The position numbers and the translations under genes are program-made. Below the pieces are notes generated by a model. It made no database searches. It was not told the DNA's origin and was given only the letters and a program-made list of their open reading frames with translations. DNA of 64,000 bases from contig NZ_CP041146.1 of assembly GCF_006494775.1 (NCBI RefSeq), forward strand, positions 3,534,001 through 3,598,000. Reading direction: 5' to 3'. Positions within the stretch are counted from its first letter, which is position 1. Each line of letters starts with the position of its first letter. Below, in pieces: positions 43,833 to 52,460 of this stretch. Origin of the DNA: Nocardioides humi (GTDB lineage Bacteria > Actinomycetota > Actinomycetes > Propionibacteriales > Nocardioidaceae).

Positions 43833-44474
43833 TTGTCCGAGCAGAGTGTGTCGCGCAACCGGCAGCAGGAGCGATCCGACACCTCCACCCGCCTGCTCCT
43901 GGAGGCGGCGGGCGACCTCATCTCCGAGGTCGGATACGCCGGGATGACGCTGGCGGCCGTCGGCGAGCGAGCGGGCTACAGTCGGGGGATCGTCACGATC
44001 AAGTTCGGCTCCAAGGCCAATCTGCTCGCCGCCGTGGTCGATCGGATCACCTCGGGCTGGAGCCACAAGCGCTGGCTGCCTGAGATCAAGGACAAGAACG
44101 GTCTTGACGGCTTCCTTGCGCTGATCAAGGCGATCAGCGACGAGTTCGAACGGGACACGCGCGGGGTGAGGCTGCTCTACGCGCTGATGTTCGAGGCGGT
44201 CCAGTCGCGAGAGGAGGGGCTCCGCGAGCAGTTCGTGGAATGGCACCGTGCCTACCGGGCCGACCTCGCCGACATCCTGCGCCGCGGCATCAAGGACGGT
44301 TCCGTGCGCTCGGGCATCGTCGTCGAGGACGAAGCGGCCGCCGTGATCTCCGGGCTGCGCGGCATCGGCTACCAGTGGATCATCGACCCGCTCGGCTTCG
44401 CCGCCGTCCCTGCCCTGCGCCACCTCTACGAGTCCACCGAGGCTCGGCTGCGTCCCCTCGACGATCGGTCCTGA
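43833..44474 (+). CDS. TetR-family regulator of the 41-50 kb module
   Basis: TTG 43833 is chosen as start because AAGGAG lies 6 bases upstream; GTG 43791 is in frame but has no site. The 213-residue product has the HTH segment ERSDTSTRLLLEAAGDLI followed by MTLAAVGERAGYSRGIVTIK and FGSKANLLAAVV, where GIVTIKFGSK replaces the usual YYHFxSK. The rest is helical. It sits beside a TGCTTGTT box and within the genes that carry that box. The decayed insertion element begins directly after its stop codon. Confidence 0.85.
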   Translation: MSEQSVSRNRQQERSDTSTRLLLEAAGDLISEVGYAGMTLAAVGERAGYSRGIVTIKFGSKANLLAAVVDRITSGWSHKRWLPEIKDKNGLDGFLALIKAISDEFERDTRGVRLLYALMFEAVQSREEGLREQFVEWHRAYRADLADILRRGIKDGSVRSGIVVEDEAAAVISGLRGIGYQWIIDPLGFAAVPALRHLYESTEARLRPLDDRS

Positions 44475-44520
44475 GCCTCAAATCACCGATTGGTCCGGCG
44501 CTGGGCGGCGCGGCTGAGTC

Positions 44521-44594
44521 AAGAGGGTGCTCCTGACCTGCACGATCACGGTTGCCACACCAAAGATCAGCAGGATCCAAAGGAGCACCCTCTT
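44521..44594. repeat. 14-bp perfect inverted repeat near the left end of the element
   Basis: AAGAGGGTGCTCCT (44521-44534) is repeated inverted at 44581-44594 with 46 bases between. A hairpin at this place, before the transposase reading frame, may block translation from transcripts entering from outside, as seen near the ends of other insertion elements, or may be the footprint of a second nested element. Confidence 0.65.
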
Positions 44595-44595
44595 G

Positions 44596-45576
44596 GTGAC
44601 GAAGTCTTGCACGCTTGAGCGCACCTCACCGTCCCGGGCAGCGCCGGGGCGAACCCGGACCGCAAGTGCCTGACGGTGATCCACTCGCTGCTGGCCGGCG
44701 GGGACTGCATCGAGGACGTCAACGCTCTGCGCGCGGGCTCGACCGGCGCGGTGCTCGGCCACCGGGTCGCTGCCTCCTCCACGGTCGGGACGTTCCTACG
44801 AGCGTTCGGCTACGGCCACGCCCGCCAACTCGACGCCGTGACCAGGCGACTCCTCACCCGTGCGGTCGCGGCCGGCGCGCATCACGGCTTCTCCGATCCG
44901 AGCGGGTCGGTGACCGTGGACATCGACTCCACGCTGTGTGAGACCTACGGTTTGAAGAAGGATCTGCCGCAACAAGAATGTCAGGTTCTCCATCACCGCA
45001 CGGATGATCGGCACCGCGGTCAAGGACAAGATCGCCGCGATCACCGATGACGGCTGGACCGCGATCGACTACTTCCTGCCCGGCGCCGGCCTCGCGGAGT
45101 TCGAGTTCACCCCGTTCGCGACCGGTCCCCGCGGGAAACTCCTGGCCGAACGCGGCGAGATCCACCCCGTACGGACGATCGTGCGCCGCACCCCGCTCAC
45201 CGACGCCCAAGCAAGGACAGGGGCCAGGACCGGCCAGGACCCTGAGCAACCGGCACTGTTCCCGATCTACGACTACCACCCCATGATCACCGACCGGGAC
45301 GGTGACCTGGTCGATGTCGAGGCCGACCACCGACGTCACGCCGAGGTCGAGCTCACCATCCGCGACCTCAAACACGACATGGGGATCAACCACTTCTCGA
45401 CCAAGAGCTTCGGCGTGAACGCGGCCTGGCTGATCCTCAACACCATCGCGCACAACCTGACCATGATCCGCACCGGCCGGCGCCTCGTCCTACGACTCCC
45501 ACGCCGATGGCCCTGGGCGCAGCAGATCACCGCCGCCCTGCAGCGGCTCCGGGCACTGCCCGCCGCCAGCGGCTGA
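44596..45576 (+). pseudogene. IS1380-family transposase, internally deleted
   Basis: Fragments in different frames. 44643-44955 encodes the N-terminal part (GANPDRKCLTVIHSLLAG, then STVGTFLRAFGYGHARQLDA and VTVDIDSTLCETYGLKK, including the first catalytic Asp). It is joined directly to CRNKNVRFSITARM and the C-terminal part in another frame (45004-45576: AVKDKIAAITDDGWTAIDYF, VEADHRRHAEVELTIRDLKH, AAWLILNTIAHNLTMI). The segment that should hold the second catalytic Asp (the RADSGF-type motif) is absent, so the enzyme cannot be active. Confidence 0.8.
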
Positions 45577-45785
45577 GCCGCTCCACCCGCCCACCACGAC
45601 CCGAGGACCAGGAGAAGCCGGCCAGACCGGCAGGACGCACCTGCCCACCCACCAGCGACCGTTCCTCAACCACTCCCATGGGCCGGAATCAATGCATCGC
45701 TCACCAGATCGGTGATCCCAGGCTGAGCCGGGCTCAGGACCGCGCGCGGGATCTCGGGGGACGGGGTGGAGATGGCACTCCAGTT

Positions 45786-45807
45786 ACTTGCTTGTTGACA
45801 AACTAAC
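45786..45807 (+). promoter_or_regulatory. TGCTTGTT-type operator upstream of the CitE-like gene
   Basis: ACTTGCTTGTTGACAAACTA contains the TTGCTTGTT block of the 41905 and 43701 sites, a TTGT-TG-ACAA palindrome and a TTGACA that could serve as a -35 element. It lies about 80 bases before ATG 45884, beyond the right end of the insertion element. Confidence 0.5.
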
Positions 45808-45883
45808 GTGTACGGTCACGACAACGCCTGGCCCCTCGTCCCATGACGACCACCGCGGTGCCCAGGGATCGCTGGGGAGTGTG

Positions 45884-46848
45884 ATGGTCGAGAAGTCCGA
45901 GAGGCTGCGACGTTCCGAGCTGGCCGTTCCGGCCACGAGTACCAAGATGATCGCAAAGGCCGCCGCGAGTGAGACGGACCTGGTCTTCCTCGACCTCGAG
46001 GACTCCGTCGCCGTGTCGGCGAAGGCCGCGGCCCGAGCCAACGTCGTCGCCGGGCTCGGCGAGCTCGACTGGGGAGGCAAGATCCGCGCCTGCCGCGTCA
46101 ACGCGATCGGCTCGGACTGGTTCTACGACGACCTCCACGAGGTGGTCGGCGGCGCTGGTCGGCACCTGGACCTGATCGTCCTGCCCAAGGTGATGACCGC
46201 CCGCGACGTGTGGTTCGTCGACGATCTGCTGACCCACCTGGAGCGCCGAGCGGGGATCGAGGTCGGTGCGATCGGCATCGAGGTGCTGATCGAGGAGGCG
46301 CAGGCCCTCCTCAATGTGCACTCGATCGCCGCGGCCTCGCCGCGGCTCGAGGCGCTCATCCTCGGGGTCGGGGACCTCGCCGCCAGCCAGGGCGTCCCGG
46401 GTGCGCACATCGGAGCGGCACCGAGCGACACGGACAGCCGCGGCGGCGACATCTGGGAGTACGCCCGGCAGCGTGTGGTCGTCGCCGCTCGGGCTCACGG
46501 GCTCGCACCGGTCGACGGTCCGTATGCCGACTATGGGGACACCGCGGGCTACGCGCGGTCGGCGTCGTCGTTCGCGAGCATCGGGGGCGTCGGCAAGTGG
46601 TGCATTCACCCGGCCCAGGTCCCCCTGGCCAACAAGGCATTCTCGCCGTCGGCCGACGAGGTCGCCCAGGCCGAGGAGGTCGTGTCCATGGTGCGCCGGG
46701 CCGAGGCCGACGGTCTCGGCGCCGTCGGCGTCGGCGGTGTGATGCTCGACGCCGCCACCGCTCGGATCTTCGAGCAGACCCTCGACCGTGCACGGCTGTG
46801 TCAGGAGGCCGGGAGCAGGCGTCGCAACACGCTCGCCCCGCGCAGTGA
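45884..46848 (+). CDS. CitE/HpcH-type CoA lyase (apparent frameshift near 46812)
   Basis: ATG 45884 follows GGGGAG. RRSELAVPATSTKMIAKAAA and VFLDLEDSVAVSAK (Asp/Glu metal and substrate loop) open the TIM barrel; VLPKVMTARD, IGIEVLIEEAQALL, LILGVGDLAAS and GKWCIHPAQVPLAN are the remaining signatures of malyl/citramalyl/beta-methylmalyl-CoA lyases. As read the frame passes the expected end and runs into the next gene; adding one G to GGG at 46811-46813 gives a TGA at 46846-46848 and a 321-residue protein. It would cleave a malyl-type CoA thioester, consistent with the MaoC pair and CaiB-type transferase of this module. Confidence 0.82.
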
Positions 46849-46898
46849 CCACCGGCCAGGCGGTGCCTGGCCGACATCAACGACGATAGGAGACAGGC

Positions 46899-47962
46899 AT
46901 GAAGTTCGGCTACGCAGCGACGTTCCAGAATTGCTTCAAGGCCCGCAGCGACTACGACGTTTGGCGCGACGAGCTGCGGCTCACCGACTTCGTGATCGAC
47001 AACGGCTTCGACTCCGTCTGGGCGACGGAGCACCACTTCACCGACTACGAGATGAGCCCCAATCCGCTGCAGTACCTCTCCTGGGTGGTCGGCCGCTCGT
47101 CCTCGATCGAGATCGGCACCATGGTGCTGGTCATCCCGTGGCACGACCCGATGCGCATCGCCGAGGAGGTCGCCGTCCTCGACCACCTCGCCGACGGCAG
47201 GTTCACCTTCGGCATCGGCCGTGGGGTCTGCGACTTCGAGTACCAGGGGATGCGGATCCCGATGGAGGAGTCGCGCGAGAGGTTCGACGAGATCGCCGAC
47301 ATCGTGCTCGAGGCGCTGGAGACCGGTCGGATCGAGGAGAAGCCACGCAAGTTCTACCCGATGGCGCCCCGGGACATCCGGCCCGAGCCTTTCAAGTCGT
47401 TCAAGGGCCGGCTGGTGGCCGCGGCCGGCTCGACCCCGTCCCTGCCGATCATGGCGCGGCTCGGTGCCGGCCTGCTGCTGGTGCCCAGCAAGTCGTGGGA
47501 CCAGATCGAGGAGGAGACCGGGATCTACCGCGGCCACTGGGCCGAGATGCACCCGGACACGCCGGCGCCGCGGCCGTTGCTCGACCAGTTCATCTTCGTC
47601 CATGAGGACGCGGAGGTGGCCAAGCAGAAGGCTCACCAGTACCTCGGCACCTACTACCGTGAGGTGCTCAAGCACTACAAGTTCGGTGCCTCGGGGCTGG
47701 AGAAGGTCAAGGGCTATGAGGGGTACACCCAGTGGGAGACGAAGATCGCCGCGGACCCCGACGGTCACGTCAACGACTTCATCGAGCGCAACGCCTGGGG
47801 AACCCCGGACCAGGTGATCGAGAAGCTCACCCATGCCCACCAGCGGACCAACTGCAGCCAGATCCTCGCCCACGCCTTCATGGGGGCATGCCGACCGACG
47901 AGGCCGAGCACAGCCTGAGCCTCTTCGCCAAGCACGTCATCCCGGCGCTGAAGGATCTGTGA
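46899..47962 (+). CDS. LLM-class flavin-dependent oxidoreductase (apparent frameshift near 47884)
   Basis: A bacterial-luciferase-fold enzyme, ATG 46899 behind AGGAGACAGG. DSVWATEHHFTDYEMSPNP, IGTMVLVIPWHDPMRIAEEV and GRFTFGIGRGVCDFEYQG are typical of FMNH2-dependent class C monooxygenases (alkanal/limonene monooxygenase-like) rather than the F420 group. As read it stops at 47918; adding one G to GGGGG at 47882-47886 gives GGMPTDEAEHSLSLFAKHVI and a stop at 47962, 354 residues. The flavin reductase at 37884-39101 could supply its reduced flavin. Confidence 0.85.
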
Positions 47963-47999
47963 GTGGTTTGTCCGCCTGTGGTGAGAGGATGTCCGAACG

Positions 48000-48902
48000 A
48001 TGACGAGTCAAGGGTTCCAGGACCTCCTGGACTTCTTGAGGCGACGCGGTCGGTCGACCGACGGTGACCCGACCATGGCCGACTTGCGCGCCAAGGTGGT
48101 CGCCCTCAACGACCGATTCTACGACCCGCCGGAGCACTCGTTCGACGAGGTCGATGCAGGCGGCGTCCCGTCCGCGTGGGTGCGCAGTCCCGACGCCGGC
48201 GAGGGCCGGGTGGTCCTCTACTTCCACGGCGGTGGCTACGGCACGGGGTCGATCCACACTCACCGCGACCTGGCGGCCCGGATCTCCCGGGCCGCCCGTG
48301 CGGCGGTGCTGTCGGTCGACTACCGGCTGGCGCCCGAGCACCGGTTCCCCGCGGCCGTCGATGACGGACTGGCAGCCTACGACTGGCTCCTCGACGTGGA
48401 GGGGTACGTCGGTGCGCAGGTCTCCTTCAGCGGGGACTCCGCCGGCGCGGGCCTGGCGCTCGGGCTCGGCCTGGCCTGTCGCGACCTGGGTCGTCCGCTG
48501 CCGTCCAGCATCGCGGTGATCTCTCCGCTCGGGGACCTTGCCCACTCCGGAGCCTCCGTACAGGAGCGGGCTGCCCGGGATCCGCTGGTCTCCGTCAAGG
48601 GCAGCCACGCCTACGCGACTCGCTACGTCCGTAGCTGGCACGACCTGCGCAACCCGTACGCATCGCCCGTCTTCGGGGACTTTGCGGGCATGCCGCCGGT
48701 ACTGCTCCTGGTCGGCACCGAGGAGGCGCTCCATGACGACTCGACACGGATCGCCGCGACGATCGAGAGAAACGGCGGCGAGGTCGACCTGTCGGTGTGG
48801 GAGGGGATGGTCCACGACTGGCCGCTGTTCTCGAGCCAGGTGTCCGAGGGCCAGCAAGCCGTCGACGAGCTCGGTGCCTTCGTGGACAAGCGGTTCGGAT
48901 GA
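48000..48902 (+). CDS. Alpha/beta hydrolase, HSL-type esterase
   Basis: A 300-residue hydrolase. The oxyanion motif is YFHGGGYGTGS, the nucleophile is in FSGDSAGAGLALG, and MVHDWPLF carries the His of the triad; EALHDDS provides the acid region. SVDYRLAPEHRFPAAVDDGL is the usual HSL stretch. It hydrolyses a short acyl ester or lactone; placed after a Baeyer-Villiger-capable LLM oxygenase, hydrolysis of the resulting ester or lactone is a natural reading. Its stop overlaps the CaiB-type gene. Confidence 0.9.
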   Translation: MTSQGFQDLLDFLRRRGRSTDGDPTMADLRAKVVALNDRFYDPPEHSFDEVDAGGVPSAWVRSPDAGEGRVVLYFHGGGYGTGSIHTHRDLAARISRAARAAVLSVDYRLAPEHRFPAAVDDGLAAYDWLLDVEGYVGAQVSFSGDSAGAGLALGLGLACRDLGRPLPSSIAVISPLGDLAHSGASVQERAARDPLVSVKGSHAYATRYVRSWHDLRNPYASPVFGDFAGMPPVLLLVGTEEALHDDSTRIAATIERNGGEVDLSVWEGMVHDWPLFSSQVSEGQQAVDELGAFVDKRFG

Positions 48903-50128
48903 CCCCGAGGACGGGGGCGCTGTCCGACGTCCGAGTCGTCGACCTCACCCAGATGCTGGCGGGACCCTTCTGCACCATGGTGCTCGCCGACCTCGGGGCC
49001 GATGTGGTCAAGGTCGAGCCGCTCAGTGGGGACATGGTCCGCGAGCTCGGCCCTTTCGCCTCCGACGACACGATGTGGGCGTTCGGCGGCTACTTCCAGA
49101 GCGTCAACCGCAACAAGCGGAGCATCGCCCTGGATCTGAAGAGCCCCGCAGGTCGCGAGGCGTTCCTCAGCCTGATCGACTCGGCGCACGTGGTGGTGGA
49201 GAACTACCGCAGTGGAGTGATGGACCGCCTCGGGCTCGGCTACGAGATGCTGGCCGAGCGAAATCCGGCCCTGGTCTACGCCGCGATCCGTGGCTTCGGC
49301 GACGAGCGTACCGGTGCGAGCCCCTACCGCGAGTGGCCGGCCTTCGACGTGGTCGCCCAGGCGGTCGGCGGACTGGTCGGGATCAACGGCCGGCCCGGCC
49401 AGCCGACCAAGGCCGGGCCTGGGGTCGGCGATCTGTTCCCCGCGGTGCTGGCTGCCGTCGGCATCCTGGCGGCCCTGAGGGACGCCGAGCGCACCGGGCG
49501 GGGCCAGTTCCTCGACGTTGCCATGGCCGACGCCGTGTTGGCGCTGTGTGAGCGGATCGTCTACCAGCACTCCTACACGGGCGCGGTTCCAGCTCCGGAG
49601 GGCAACGGGCACCCGATGCTGAGCCCGTTCGACATCTTCCCGTGTGTCGACGGGTGGGTGGCGATCGCGGCGCACCGGGACCACTTCTGGGCTCGGCTCT
49701 GCGGGCTCGTCGGACGTCCGGAGCTCGCCTCGCACCCTGACTACGCCACCAACGCCGCGCGGGTCCAGCACCGCGACGCCGTGGCGACACTGATCACCGA
49801 CTGGGCCTCGGCACGCACCCGCGACGAGGTGGTCGAGGTGCTCGGTGGACAGGTGCCGTGCGGACCCGTCCACGACGCGGAGTCGCTCACTCACGACGCG
49901 CACTTCGCGGCGCGCGACATGTTGGTGCGGCTCGCACAGCCGGGGAGCTCCCAGGAGCTCGCTGTGGTGGGCAGCCCGATCAAGCTCGCCGGCACTCCGG
50001 TCGACACCTTCCGACGAGCCCCTCTGCTGGGGGAGGACGCCGACGACCTGCTCCTCGAGGCGGGCTACGACGAGGCACGGATCGCCGCGTTGCGGAGCGG
50101 CGGCGCTCTCGCGCCGCGTCCGGTCTGA
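48899..50128 (+). CDS. CaiB/BaiF-type class III CoA-transferase
   Basis: A 409-residue family III CoA-transferase, ATG 48899 overlapping the esterase stop. VVDLTQMLAGPFCTMVLADLG, ADVVKVEP and NRNKRSIALDLKSPAGREA are the conserved N-terminal segments; the catalytic Asp is the D of GVGDLFPAV. It exchanges CoA between a thioester and a free acid, so the acid released by the preceding hydrolase could be activated without ATP. It closes the module at a convergent junction (13 bases) with the next minus-strand gene. Confidence 0.92.
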   Translation: MTPRTGALSDVRVVDLTQMLAGPFCTMVLADLGADVVKVEPLSGDMVRELGPFASDDTMWAFGGYFQSVNRNKRSIALDLKSPAGREAFLSLIDSAHVVVENYRSGVMDRLGLGYEMLAERNPALVYAAIRGFGDERTGASPYREWPAFDVVAQAVGGLVGINGRPGQPTKAGPGVGDLFPAVLAAVGILAALRDAERTGRGQFLDVAMADAVLALCERIVYQHSYTGAVPAPEGNGHPMLSPFDIFPCVDGWVAIAAHRDHFWARLCGLVGRPELASHPDYATNAARVQHRDAVATLITDWASARTRDEVVEVLGGQVPCGPVHDAESLTHDAHFAARDMLVRLAQPGSSQELAVVGSPIKLAGTPVDTFRRAPLLGEDADDLLLEAGYDEARIAALRSGGALAPRPV

Positions 50129-50140
50129 CGCTCGCGCTGC

Positions 50141-51234
50141 TCAGAAGCCCGACGGCCGGTGCGGTCCGACGCAGGCGTGCTCGAACATGCCCCAGCCGAC
50201 CTGGTCGCCGAGCCGGGCACGGACGGCGTGGTCGGTGACCCCGATCGCGCCCAGTGCGGCGATCTCCGGGTCACGCAGGTCGAAGCTGCGCCGTCTCGAC
50301 CAGTTGGGCCCCATCGGCATGCCGTGCACCCACTCCCAGTCGGTGACGTAGCCCGAGCCCATCCCCAGCGGCACGGCCGTGGCCACCTCGATGTCGATGA
50401 CGAGCGGCTCGCCGCGCGCGTCAGTCAGCTCGATCCGTGCGGCCACCGGCAAGCGGGTACCGGCGAGGTAGGCGATGTCGAACCGCGGCCAGCCGAGATT
50501 CTCGACGGAGCCGTCCGTGCGGACTCGCACCGCCTCGTTCATCCGTCGCTCCCCGTCCGGTGACTCGCTGGCCACGACCATGACGAAGAAGTCCTCGAAC
50601 TGCAGCGGCACGTAGGTCCACCAGAAGCCATGCGCCCACCGCTCCGGCACCTCCCGCGTGGTGTCGGCGTACCCATCGGACGCACGCCCCAGGACCGGTC
50701 CCGGAAGCCGGTCCAGGTCTCGCGCCCGACCACGATCTGCTCGCCGTCCACCTGGAGCTCACCGCTCCACCTGCCGACCTGGGCGAAGCGCGTCGTGTCG
50801 TAGGCGGCGTGGTGGGCGGCCGCCTCGTCACCCAGCACCAGCTGCGGTGGTTCGAAGACGGCCGGGAAGGAGCTGTGCCAGGTGAGGTCGGCGGCCAGGC
50901 CGTCGGGACCGTCGTCGCAGACCAGCCTCAGTCTGCGCAGGGGGTCCACGACCTCGACCCGGAACGGTCCGACGGCTTGTTCCAGCCGTCGGGTCGCGAC
51001 CTGGTCCGAGAAGCACAGAGTCCGGAGTCGGTCGTCGCGGCGGACCATGAGGAAGGCGTCGCTCAGCCCCAGGTTCGGGTAGACGCCGAGGCCGGCCACG
51101 AAGAACGTGTCCGACTCGTGGTCGTGGCCGTTGAAGTATCCGCGGTCGTAGAAGCGGGTATCGCTCGTCCCGACCCGGCCGAGTGACAGCGTGCTCTGGT
51201 GGATCGGGTACTCGTCGAGGGGTGAGGGGCGCAC
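50141..51234 (-). CDS. AttH/CrtC-like lipocalin-fold protein (apparent frameshift near 50673)
   Basis: Unnamed family. The N-terminal part (LSLGRVGTSDTRFYDRGYFN, FFVAGLGVYPNLGL, then the signature FRDRSWGVRP) and the C-terminal part (PERWAHGFWWTYVPLQFEDFF…) are in different frames. Adding one C to CCC at 50672-50674 (plus strand) joins them as RPMGYADTTREVPERW into 364 residues. The R/HDxSWG motif and the beta-rich composition match AttH/hydroxyneurosporene-synthase-like (lipocalin-like) proteins. The gene at 52461-53459 has the same MDHSWGPR motif and the same kind of neighbour, so the two are paralogous. Function not established; a carrier or hydratase for a hydrophobic substrate is possible. 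Confidence 0.65.
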
Positions 51235-51246
51235 GGTCGCTCCGAT

Positions 51247-52374
51247 CTAGGAGAGCTGCTCAAGCAGCGTCGCGAGGATCGATGGGTGACCTGCGTAGTC
51301 GTCGCCGGACTCCGGCGGCTCGAGCCCCTGGTGGATGAGCCGGCGCGTGACCTGGGCCCGGATGGTGCTCAGCCGCAGGGCGGCGTAGACGCGATAGAAG
51401 TCGAGGTCGCGCACCTGGTGTCCGGTCCGTGCCTCGTAGCTCGCCACGACGTCCTCGGTCGCGCAGAACCCCGGTAGCCCAGGCAGGCCCATGGCCTCGG
51501 CCGTGCCCTGGTTGACCTCGTGCGAGAGAAGGAACCACGCGAGATCGAGCTCACGCGGCCCGAGGGCGGCCATGTCCCAGTCGAGGACCGCGACCGGCTC
51601 GAACTCGCGGAAAACCACGTTGCCCAGTCTGGCGTCACCCCAGCTCAGGACCGGCTCCCCCGGATCGCTCGGCCAGTGCGACTCGATCCACTCGAAGGCT
51701 CGCTCGATGACCGGCACCCGCACTCCATCCAGGCTGACGGTCCATGCGTAGTGGTCCTGCTGCGCCGCGACGTGCGCACGGAGGGCGTCGACGTTGCCGT
51801 TCGTCGCCAGGTGCGGGAGCCGGGCCGCCGGATCGGGGGTGGCGTGGACGGCGGCCAGACACCCGATGGTTCCGTCCTGTACCCGGCGGCGCTCGTGGGG
51901 TGCCGCGTCCAGCAGCCACCCCTCGATCGCGTAGGACGGGTTGCCGGTTGGAATCTCGCCGTGGACCCGCTCCATCACGAGGAACGGCGAGCCCAGCGCC
52001 TCCGGAGACTCCTCGAACGCGTAGACCGCGGGGACCGGCACCCGGTCGAGCCCGCCCAGGACTTCGAGCACCGCGGCCTGGGTGGCGAGGGGGTACGTGG
52101 GGAAGAGCGGGACGGCCTCGGCGCGTGGGGGAAGGCGGAGCACCAGCTCCAGCGTCGACGATCCCGCGTCCGACTCCCAGGTCGCGCTGACCAGGACCGA
52201 AACGGCCGAGCTGCCACTGCCCCGCGGCGGTGCGAACTCCTCGAGCGACACCGGTGCGCCGACCCGGCGGCCGAGCCAGGCTGCGAAACGCTCGCGCAGC
52301 TCGTCGAGCCCGTGGACGGGTGTGGTGATCTGGCGGGAGCCGTCCAGCGCGAAGCTGCGGGGAGAGGTATTCAT
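51247..52374 (-). CDS. APH-like phosphotransferase-family protein
   Basis: A 375-residue kinase-fold protein of the ACAD10/aminoglycoside-phosphotransferase group. The catalytic loop reads LSWGDARLGNVVF: Asp and Asn are kept but Trp replaces the usual His; AVLDWDMAALG is the metal-binding DxD-like motif. Members near lipid or steroid catabolic genes may phosphorylate hydroxylated acyl chains before elimination. It is followed 12 bases later by the lipocalin-like gene, and a paralogous pair lies on the other side of a double-operator promoter region. ATP-binding is plausible; substrate unknown. Confidence 0.83.
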   Translation of the reverse strand: MNTSPRSFALDGSRQITTPVHGLDELRERFAAWLGRRVGAPVSLEEFAPPRGSGSSAVSVLVSATWESDAGSSTLELVLRLPPRAEAVPLFPTYPLATQAAVLEVLGGLDRVPVPAVYAFEESPEALGSPFLVMERVHGEIPTGNPSYAIEGWLLDAAPHERRRVQDGTIGCLAAVHATPDPAARLPHLATNGNVDALRAHVAAQQDHYAWTVSLDGVRVPVIERAFEWIESHWPSDPGEPVLSWGDARLGNVVFREFEPVAVLDWDMAALGPRELDLAWFLLSHEVNQGTAEAMGLPGLPGFCATEDVVASYEARTGHQVRDLDFYRVYAALRLSTIRAQVTRRLIHQGLEPPESGDDYAGHPSILATLLEQLS

Positions 52375-52389
52375 CGCATGCCACTCTAG

Positions 52390-52443
52390 ACCGGCTGGCC
52401 GGTTGACGCTATGGTGAACGATATGTCCGACCGGGTGGCTGGT
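52390..52443. promoter_or_regulatory. Two operators between divergent kinase/lipocalin-like units
   Basis: ACCGGCTGGCCGGT (52390-52403) is a perfect match to the shared palindrome and ACCGGGTGGCTGGT (52430-52443) matches 12 of 14 positions. They are 40 bases apart centre to centre, close to four helical turns, in the 86-base gap between the divergent genes, so one dimer per promoter or cooperative binding is likely. Confidence 0.7.
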
Positions 52444-52460
52444 CAGTTTGGAGCAAGCAG

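Larger units (their letters stand above)
44475..45727 (+). mobile_element. Decayed IS1380-type insertion element
   Basis: The ends are imperfect inverted repeats: GCCTCAAATCACCGATTGGT from 44475 and, inverted, GCCTGGGATCACCGATCTGGT reading back from about 45724 (ATCACCGAT core identical). Between them lies a broken IS1380-family transposase. Total length is about 1.25 kb against about 1.6-1.7 kb for intact relatives, so roughly 0.4 kb is missing from the middle of the transposase. It inserted immediately after the tetR stop codon and pushes the CitE-LLM operon away from its module. 45728-45883 behind it holds only the promoter region of the CitE-like gene. Confidence 0.7.

Noticed and set aside
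44478..44762. Minus-strand frame with a hydrophobic segment (VLLWILLIFGVATVIVQV)
   Set aside because: It lies across the left end and hairpin of the decayed insertion element, overlaps the transposase remnant, and lacks a credible start; the hydrophobic run is a by-product of the repeat sequence.
45617..45635. GCCGGCCAGACCGGC resembling the shared operator
   Set aside because: Spacing between half-sites is one base off and it lies within the insertion element 3' of the transposase, not in a promoter.
45788..47605. 605-residue protein starting with the CitE-like lyase
   Set aside because: After residue ~310 the sequence is Arg-rich out-of-frame translation of the LLM gene; the lyase is complete by 46848 after a one-base repair.
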